From an uncultured Dorea sp. (GTDB lineage Bacteria > Bacillota > Clostridia > Lachnospirales > Lachnospiraceae), in contig CAJUAM010000048.1 of the NCBI GenBank assembly GCA_910584615.1, positions 1-19,386 on the forward strand: a stretch of DNA of 19,386 bases, given 5' to 3'. Shown one piece after another: positions 15,735-19,386 of the stretch; within the stretch, counting starts at the first letter, position 1, and every line of letters begins with the position of its first letter. The position numbers were made by a program, and so were the translations under genes. The notes below the pieces were generated by a model. The model ran no database searches, was not told where the DNA came from, and saw nothing but the letters and a program-made list of their open reading frames with translations.

Positions 15735-16777
15735 TCATGAGGAAGTATAGACCAGAGACCTGTGTGTGGGAACTGACTACAGAGTGTAATCTTAAGTGCA
15801 GGCATTGCGCCTCCTCCTGTTCAAAAGAAGGGAGAGCGGATGAACTTTCCCAAAAAGAGGTTGAAAAAGTCACAGAGCAGATTATAGCGCTTGGCGTAAA
15901 GTGGGTATCTCTTACTGGAGGAGAACTTCTTATATCTGAATCCTGGTATCCGGCGGCAGAACTTTTAGAAAAGAATGGCGTCCATGTACATATGATAACT
16001 AATGGGACACTGCTTTCTGATAGTGTGATCAGGAAACTGAAATCAGCAGGAGTCTCTATGGTGTCGGTCAGTCTGGATGGAACGAGGGAAATCCATGATT
16101 TTATCCGGGGAGACGGAGTATATAAAAAGGCGTGTGACGGGATTCAAAGGATGGAGAAAGCCGGGATCAGAACTGGCTGTATCACCAGTGTTATGAAGAA
16201 GAACCTTACGGTATTAAAAGAAATGAAAGAAGAACTCATAAGGCTTCGGGTACAGCGTTGGCAGATACAGATGGCGGTTTTAGAAGGAAATATGCGGTTT
16301 CAAAAAGATTTGCTTATCTCTCCTTCTCAGATGGCAGAATTGATCGATATCGCCTATGAGATGTCCATAGACGGGAGGATCCGTATTATACTTCCGGATA
16401 ATGTAGGATATTATACAAGAAAAGAAATGACTCTCAGACAGTATAAAAAGGACGGTTATTGCACATGGAAAGGCTGCAATGCCGGAATACGAAGCTTCGG
16501 GATCTTAAGCAACGGAGATGTCACAGGGTGTACTTCTATGCGCGATGGGATGTTTGTGGAAGGAAATATAAGATCACGCTCTTTAGAAAATATCTGGGAA
16601 GATCCGGATTCCTTTTTATGGCGGCGGCAGCTTACAAAAGAAAAGCTTGGAAAGACATGTTCTGAGTGTATCTATGCAAAAATCTGTCTCGGCGGGTGTT
16701 CTAATACCCGTTACACGGTGCGCAAAAGCATATACGGTGATAATCCTTACTGTGCGTATGCTAAATCCAGGCATTGA
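15731..16777 (+). CDS. Radical SAM/SPASM-domain peptide- or protein-modifying enzyme (348 aa)
   Basis: The SAM-cleaving 4Fe-4S cluster motif CX3CX2C is intact at C19, C23 and C26, followed by TGGE (62-65). The C-terminus is a full SPASM domain: C249-X12-G262-X4-C267, then C310-X2-C313-X5-C319-X3-C323 and C341, enough for two auxiliary clusters. Such enzymes typically install thioether, C-C or other crosslinks in ribosomally made peptides, or mature enzymes such as sulfatases and quinohemoproteins. No small precursor peptide lies next to it, so the substrate is unknown. The start is probably TTG 15731 (AAAGGAG ten bases upstream, TTGA overlap with the previous stop); ATG 15737 is possible. The enzyme is the last gene of the long operon, and its stop codon lies within the next promoter. 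Confidence 0.9.
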   Translation: MIMRKYRPETCVWELTTECNLKCRHCASSCSKEGRADELSQKEVEKVTEQIIALGVKWVSLTGGELLISESWYPAAELLEKNGVHVHMITNGTLLSDSVIRKLKSAGVSMVSVSLDGTREIHDFIRGDGVYKKACDGIQRMEKAGIRTGCITSVMKKNLTVLKEMKEELIRLRVQRWQIQMAVLEGNMRFQKDLLISPSQMAELIDIAYEMSIDGRIRIILPDNVGYYTRKEMTLRQYKKDGYCTWKGCNAGIRSFGILSNGDVTGCTSMRDGMFVEGNIRSRSLENIWEDPDSFLWRRQLTKEKLGKTCSECIYAKICLGGCSNTRYTVRKSIYGDNPYCAYAKSRH

Positions 16778-16802
16778 CATCTATGGGTTTTTGCCATAAA
16801 AT
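16774..16802 (+). promoter_or_regulatory. Strong sigma-A promoter for the sigma/anti-sigma genes
   Basis: A consensus TTGACA (16774-16779), a 17-base spacer and TAAAAT (16797-16802) form a near-ideal vegetative promoter. The TGA stop of the radical SAM gene is embedded in the -35 box. The start of transcription is expected near 16809, giving a leader of about 59 bases. A perfect TATAAT also lies at 16804-16809 but is 24 bases from this -35, so TAAAAT is the better -10. Confidence 0.75.
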
Positions 16803-16867
16803 TTATAATAAGTTTTCTGAATGTTTTTAATAACGCGGCTTTTAGAAAGACGTAGGGGGGAAAGGCA

Positions 16868-17347
16868 TTGAAGAGCGAAGAGGATCTAAAGAGGGTCATA
16901 AATGTCTATGCGGATATGATCCGCAGGATATGCTTTCTGCATCTTAAGAATCAGTACGACACAGAGGATGTATTTCAAAATGTATATATGAAGTATCTCC
17001 TCTGTGAGAAAGTATTTGAAAGCCGGGAACATGAGAAAGCATGGTTTGTGCGGGTGGCGATCAATGCGTGTACGGATCACTTAAGATATCTTTCCCGGAG
17101 AAGGTGGGTGCCTTTAGAGGTAATAAATGAGGAAACAGCGGTTCTTGATGAAACTGGCGCAGAACTTTTAGAGATTGTACTTGCGCTTCCGGAAAAGTAC
17201 AGGAACGTTATTTATCTGTATTACTATGAACAATATTCAGCAGTGGAGATTGCTGAGATACTGGGACGGAAAGAAAATACGGTGTATTCATGGCTTTCCA
17301 GAGCGAAGGAAATGCTGCGGGACAGATTAGGGGGTGACTGGGCATGA
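16868..17347 (+). CDS. ECF-type RNA polymerase sigma factor (159 aa)
   Basis: Region sigma-2 spans about 8-75, with the core-binding segment YDTEDVFQNVYMKYL and the -10-recognition part ending near ACTDHLRY. Region sigma-4 spans about 105-155: LPEKYRNVIYLYYYEQ, then the helix-turn-helix AVEIAEILGRKENTVYSWLS. There is no sigma-3, as in extracytoplasmic-function factors. The start is TTG 16868, seven bases after the GGGGGG at 16855-16860. The gene overlaps the anti-sigma gene by ATGA, the usual arrangement of a sigma and its inhibitor. A promoter recognised by this factor was not identified with confidence; its own gene has a vegetative promoter. Confidence 0.9.
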   Translation: MKSEEDLKRVINVYADMIRRICFLHLKNQYDTEDVFQNVYMKYLLCEKVFESREHEKAWFVRVAINACTDHLRYLSRRRWVPLEVINEETAVLDETGAELLEIVLALPEKYRNVIYLYYYEQYSAVEIAEILGRKENTVYSWLSRAKEMLRDRLGGDWA

Positions 17348-18135
17348 ACAGGATTCAGGAAAGTATGAAGAATATCCGGGCCTCAGAAGAGCTTAAGAGA
17401 CACACCATGGAGTATCTGTTGAGGGAGCAACTGAAAAGAAGACGGCGAATGCAGCGGTATGCGCTTTTAGCAGCATGTTTTTGTCTGTTCCTTGCGGCAG
17501 GAGGATACACTCTGTATGTAAGACCGGTATCCTATATTAGTATTGATGTGAACCCTTCCATAGAACTTGGGATCAACTGTTTCGGGCATGTGGTGACGGA
17601 GGAGGCTTACAATGAAGAAGGCAGGGATATCCTCAGGCAGGTGAAGTTAAAGCGTATTTCTTATATCCAGGCACTTGAGAGACTTCTTGGAGATAACCGT
17701 TATCTGCCGTTTTTGAAAAAGGATTCTAAAGTGTATGTTACCGTAATCTCTAAAAATTCAGAGGCGATCATAGATAAGATCGATGCTGACAGGAATCTTA
17801 GGAAATACGAGGCTCTTACTTACACAAGCGATATGGAATGCCGGAAAGAGGCGCATGAGCACGATATGTCCTTTGGAAAATACAGGGCTTCTATGGAGCT
17901 TACCCAGTATGATGAGACGGTTACAGTAGAAGATTGCCATGGAATGTCCATGCGAGAAATCACTGACCGGATAGAAAAGTGCAAAGGGCACGGTGAGAGA
18001 CAGGAAACAGAAGAAATTAAAGAAAAGAAAGAAACGGATGAGACAGAGGGCTATCAATACAGAAAACATGAAAAGAGCCCTGACAACAGCCGAAATCATG
18101 GAAGCCATGGGAAACATTACAGGCATGGTCATTAA
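17344..18135 (+). CDS. RsgI-like transmembrane anti-sigma factor with His-rich tail (263 aa)
   Basis: A short basic cytoplasmic N-terminus (1-38) should bind the sigma factor. One transmembrane helix spans about 39-59. The outer part opens with YISIDVNPSIELGIN (64-78), the hallmark of the RsgI periplasmic domain, whose Asn-Pro bond (here N70-P71) is known in clostridial RsgI proteins to undergo autoproteolysis needed for signalling. The domain continues to about residue 200. Instead of the carbohydrate-binding module found in cellulolytic RsgI proteins, the C-terminus is a low-complexity charged tail (about 200-240, KEKKETDETEG) ending in a His-rich run with NHGSHGKHYRHGH. The start overlaps the sigma gene (ATGA), with GGGGG nine bases upstream. 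A metal- or pH-sensing role for the tail is a guess. Confidence 0.85.
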   Translation: MNRIQESMKNIRASEELKRHTMEYLLREQLKRRRRMQRYALLAACFCLFLAAGGYTLYVRPVSYISIDVNPSIELGINCFGHVVTEEAYNEEGRDILRQVKLKRISYIQALERLLGDNRYLPFLKKDSKVYVTVISKNSEAIIDKIDADRNLRKYEALTYTSDMECRKEAHEHDMSFGKYRASMELTQYDETVTVEDCHGMSMREITDRIEKCKGHGERQETEEIKEKKETDETEGYQYRKHEKSPDNSRNHGSHGKHYRHGH

Positions 18136-18159
18136 AGAGATTGCAGTATAGGATATTTA

Positions 18160-18221
18160 TTAATGTATAAATGTATGGAAAATATAATTTTATCTGCAAG
18201 GATTTATAAAGATGCGACGTA
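18160..18221 (+). promoter_or_regulatory. Candidate promoter region for the His/Cys-rich secreted protein
   Basis: The 135-base gap between 18135 and 18271 holds a perfect TATAAT at 18183-18188 with a poor -35 (TTAATG, 17 bases upstream). It also holds CGTA at 18218-18221, the -10 element common to many ECF promoters, but no clear AAC -35 at 16-17 bases. Either a vegetative or a cognate-sigma promoter could operate here. Read-through from 16774 is also possible, as I see no terminator in the gap. Confidence 0.3.
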
Positions 18222-18270
18222 TTATTTGTAAAGACATAAATCACAGCATGAAATTAAGGAGGAATTGCAG

Positions 18271-18642
18271 ATGAAATTATTGAGGAAGTGGAAGAGAGTG
18301 GTTGTGATGGCGGTGACAGTTATTGTGCTGTCGGGAAGTATTACGGCGCCGGTCATGGCTCATGGACATGGTAGCGCCCATCATGGTAGCAGTCATCATA
18401 GCAGCAGCAAGAAAGGAATTTACTGCTCTTATCATCACAAGAGACACGCTAAAAAAAGCAGCTGCAAAAATTACTGTAAAGTGCATAAGACCATTCATAA
18501 GAATGGAAAGAAGCATTCTTCGGGAGTTTACTGCTCTTACCATCACAAAAGACACGCTAAAAAAAGCAGCTGCAAAAATTACTGTAAAGTGCATAAGACT
18601 ATTCATAAGAATGGAAAAAGACATTATACCTCGAAGAGATGA
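18271..18642 (+). CDS. Secreted His/Cys/Lys-rich protein with two 36-residue repeats (123 aa)
   Basis: ATG 18271 has AAGGAGG at 18257-18263, seven bases upstream. A Sec signal peptide is clear: basic MKLLRKWKR, hydrophobic VVVMAVTVIVLSGSI, and a VMA cleavage site after residue 30. A His/Ser-rich linker (31-48) is followed by two nearly identical 36-residue units (49-84 and 85-120). Each unit contains YCSYHHKRH, then CKNYCKVH and IHKNG, i.e. three Cys and six His, spaced in a way that suggests metal binding. I do not recognise the family. Its place after a sigma/anti-sigma pair whose anti-sigma also ends in histidines suggests it is a target or partner of that pathway. It could be a metal-buffering, envelope-stress or antimicrobial protein; the sequence does not distinguish these. 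Confidence 0.8.
   Translation: MKLLRKWKRVVVMAVTVIVLSGSITAPVMAHGHGSAHHGSSHHSSSKKGIYCSYHHKRHAKKSSCKNYCKVHKTIHKNGKKHSSGVYCSYHHKRHAKKSSCKNYCKVHKTIHKNGKRHYTSKR
18415..18630 (+). repeat. Two tandem 108-bp repeats within the secreted-protein gene
   Basis: Unit 1 is 18415-18522 and unit 2 is 18523-18630, each encoding 36 residues. Over the first 31 codons I count one change that alters the residue (Ile to Val at the second residue) and three silent third-position changes; differences cluster in the last few codons. Retention of every Cys and His suggests recent duplication or purifying selection. Confidence 0.9.
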
Positions 18643-18728
18643 CGTATCTTGATAATCAGAAGTGGTGGATGACGATTATTTCTGGTGAATATCAGGCATA
18701 CTATGACAGGATGTATGGAAAGAGATAG
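18639..18728 (+). CDS. 29-codon ORF coupled to the secreted-protein gene
   Basis: The ATG at 18639 overlaps the TGA of the 123-aa gene (ATGA) and opens a 29-residue frame with MTYLDNQKWWMTIISGEYQA, then YYDRMYGKR and TAG. It is rich in aromatic residues. There is no separate RBS, so expression would rely on coupling. The frame is open back to 18609, so the stretch might also be the original C-terminus of the secreted protein, displaced by a frame change near the A-run at 18615-18619. Either a genuine short peptide or a frame-separated tail is plausible. Confidence 0.4.
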   Translation: MTYLDNQKWWMTIISGEYQAYYDRMYGKR

Positions 18729-18768
18729 AAGTAAAAAATATTAAAAAAGAATGAAACATTATACTTTT

Positions 18769-18807
18769 GCACATAGTGGTATCATTTGATACTACTATGT
18801 GCTTTTT
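18769..18807 (+). terminator. Rho-independent terminator of the sigma/secreted-protein unit
   Basis: A 16-base arm GCACATAGTGGTATCA (18769-18784) pairs with TGATACTACTATGTGC (18787-18802) with a single G-U wobble, and TTTTT follows immediately. The innermost pairs must open to form the loop. The A-rich run upstream could allow function on the other strand, but no gene converges on it here. Confidence 0.88.
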
Positions 18808-18822
18808 AAATAAAAGAATTGA

Positions 18823-18878
18823 AACTGCATTAAGTTATTTGTTATTTTCTCACAAATAACAAATAACTTAATGCAGTT
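18823..18878. repeat. Perfect 25-bp inverted repeat with a 6-nt loop
   Basis: The arm at 18823-18847 begins AACTGCATTAAG and is exactly complementary to 18854-18878, with loop TCTCAC between them. There is no adjacent T-run on either strand and no visible target-site duplication, so it is neither a standard terminator nor an obvious insertion sequence end. It could be a folded RNA element, a protein-binding palindrome or a miniature element. Confidence 0.9.
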
Positions 18879-19162
18879 GTCCAGATATTGCCTTTTATTA
18901 TTGTCGCGGATTTTTGTTTAAATTATTAAATTAACAGATATTAAGGAATTGAGAAGAATATTGCATTGATTATTTTGGAAAGTATTATAGGTGGTTCTAA
19001 TTAATACCACTAACAAAAACTGAGAGCATAACAGAAAGTGATGACGTATTGTCTGCAAATATGATTCAGTAAGTAAATTTTAAATGGATTTTCGAATGTT
19101 ATTATGAAAAAAATGAGCAATAATAAATTGTTCATAATCTGATGATAATCGCAAAAATCCCC

Positions 19163-19191
19163 TTGATTTTCTACTCTCCACATGCTATGAT
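19163..19191 (+). promoter_or_regulatory. Sigma-A promoter of rplU
   Basis: TTGATT (19163-19168), a 17-base spacer and TATGAT (19186-19191) form a good vegetative promoter. Transcription should begin near 19198, leaving a structured leader of about 112 bases before the rplU start codon. Confidence 0.75.
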
Positions 19192-19197
19192 ATACCA

Positions 19198-19309
19198 GTA
19201 TGCCGCGCAATGAGGTTTTTAAGTGTTGCCATAATACACATACAGACAGATATGACAGTTTTTATGGCAGACACCGTAATTGGCGAGTAATGATAATAGG
19301 AGGTGCTAT
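19198..19309 (+). ncRNA. Ribosomal protein L21 leader (autoregulatory 5' UTR)
   Basis: The leader contains the TGCCGCGCAATGAGG stretch and a long-range stem in which GTGTTGCCATAA (19223-19234) pairs with TTATGGCAGACAC (19262-19274) with one bulged G. This placement and these elements match the L21 leader found before rplU in Firmicutes, which is thought to mediate feedback control by L21. The match rests on memory and hand folding; a covariance-model search would confirm it. The rplU RBS TAGGAGG lies near the 3' end of the leader. Confidence 0.75.
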
Positions 19310-19386
19310 ATGTACGCGATTATAGCAACAGGTGGTAAACAGTACAAAGTAGCCGAAGGCGATATCATTAAAGTAGAGAAGCTTGG
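19310..19386 (+). CDS. rplU: 50S ribosomal protein L21, N-terminus (partial)
   Basis: The ATG at 19310 follows TAGGAGG with normal spacing and opens MYAIIATGGKQYKVAEGDII, the well-conserved start of bacterial L21, which binds 23S rRNA in the large subunit. Only 25 codons and two bases fit before the window ends. In Firmicutes this gene usually leads a unit with a cysteine-protease gene of the Prp type and rpmA (L27), so those are expected just beyond the edge. Confidence 0.95.
   Translation, partial: MYAIIATGGKQYKVAEGDIIKVEKL

Larger units (their letters stand above)
18729..19162. other. A+T-rich intergenic region
   Basis: Apart from the terminator and the inverted repeat listed separately, I see no gene here. 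The longest frames are minus-strand readings without ribosome binding sites that overlap the rplU promoter. TTGCAT (18961) and TATTAT (18983), 16 bases apart, are a poor promoter-like pair pointing toward rplU. The function of the spacer is unknown. Confidence 0.5.

Noticed and set aside
5774..16777. Phage tail or contractile injection system
   Set aside because: No sheath, tube, baseplate, spike or AAA+ protein is recognisable, and no lysis or capsid genes are present.
16804..16809. Perfect TATAAT as the -10 of the sigma operon
   Set aside because: It is 24 bases from TTGACA and has no other suitable -35, whereas TAAAAT has the ideal 17-base spacing.
16832..16854. AAC, 16 bases, CGTA upstream of the sigma gene, resembling an ECF autoregulatory promoter
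   Set aside because: Its transcript would begin near 16860, inside the ribosome binding site and only about eight bases from the TTG start, so it is unlikely to serve this gene; the TTGACA-17-TAAAAT promoter is far better.
18415..18630. CRISPR-like or non-coding tandem repeat
   Set aside because: The 108-bp units are directly adjacent without spacers, in frame, and differ mainly at silent positions, so they are coding repeats.
18823..18878. Second rho-independent terminator
   Set aside because: The stem is perfect but no T-run follows on either strand, and a proper terminator already lies just upstream.
19010..19210. Minus-strand 66-codon ORF in the rplU upstream region
   Set aside because: It overlaps the rplU promoter and the start of the L21 leader, has no convincing ribosome binding site, and has a composition expected of A+T-rich spacer.

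Overview
The window looks like the chromosome of a low-to-moderate G+C Gram-positive anaerobe, most likely a gut Clostridia of the Lachnospiraceae type. The evidence is an rplU gene with a Firmicutes-style L21 leader at the right edge, strong GGAGG-type ribosome binding sites, an RsgI-like anti-sigma factor and a YfhO/GT2 envelope-glycosylation pair. Species was not determined. Every gene I can support lies on the + strand.

Layout. (1) 1-3851: a 3' gene fragment, then a large YfhO-family membrane protein and a GtrB/CsbB-like polyprenyl-phosphate glycosyltransferase, a pair that decorates cell-envelope polymers. (2) 3852-5703: an A+T-rich island with its own promoter (TTGTCG-17-TATGAT). It encodes two unrecognised coiled-coil proteins, one anchored in the membrane. 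The first appears to be split by a -1 frame change in an A-rich run. (3) 5774-16777: a tightly packed seven-gene operon of about 11 kb. Six large or medium proteins lack signal peptides and membrane segments, and the last gene is a radical SAM/SPASM maturase. The 866-aa protein has DUF6603-like features. The 425-, 251- and 1141-aa proteins carry conserved motifs that I recall only from functionally uncharacterised proteins. This is the best candidate for an undescribed system. (4) 16774-18728: a good sigma-A promoter overlapping the stop codon of the radical SAM gene drives an ECF sigma factor and an RsgI-like anti-sigma factor with a His-rich tail. They are followed by a secreted His/Cys/Lys-rich protein with two 36-residue repeats and a coupled 29-codon ORF. 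(5) 18729-19309: a strong rho-independent terminator, a perfect 25-bp inverted repeat with a 6-nt loop, an apparently empty A+T-rich spacer, then the promoter and L21 leader of rplU, whose first 25 codons end the window.

How the parts may work together (inference). The seven-gene operon reads as one co-translated unit: stops and starts overlap or are only a few bases apart. The radical SAM enzyme could modify one of the large proteins or a peptide elsewhere. The sigma/anti-sigma/His-rich block looks like a small envelope-signalling module, possibly metal-responsive, because both the anti-sigma tail and the secreted protein are rich in histidine. Nothing in the sequence proves a link between the operon and the sigma module beyond adjacency.
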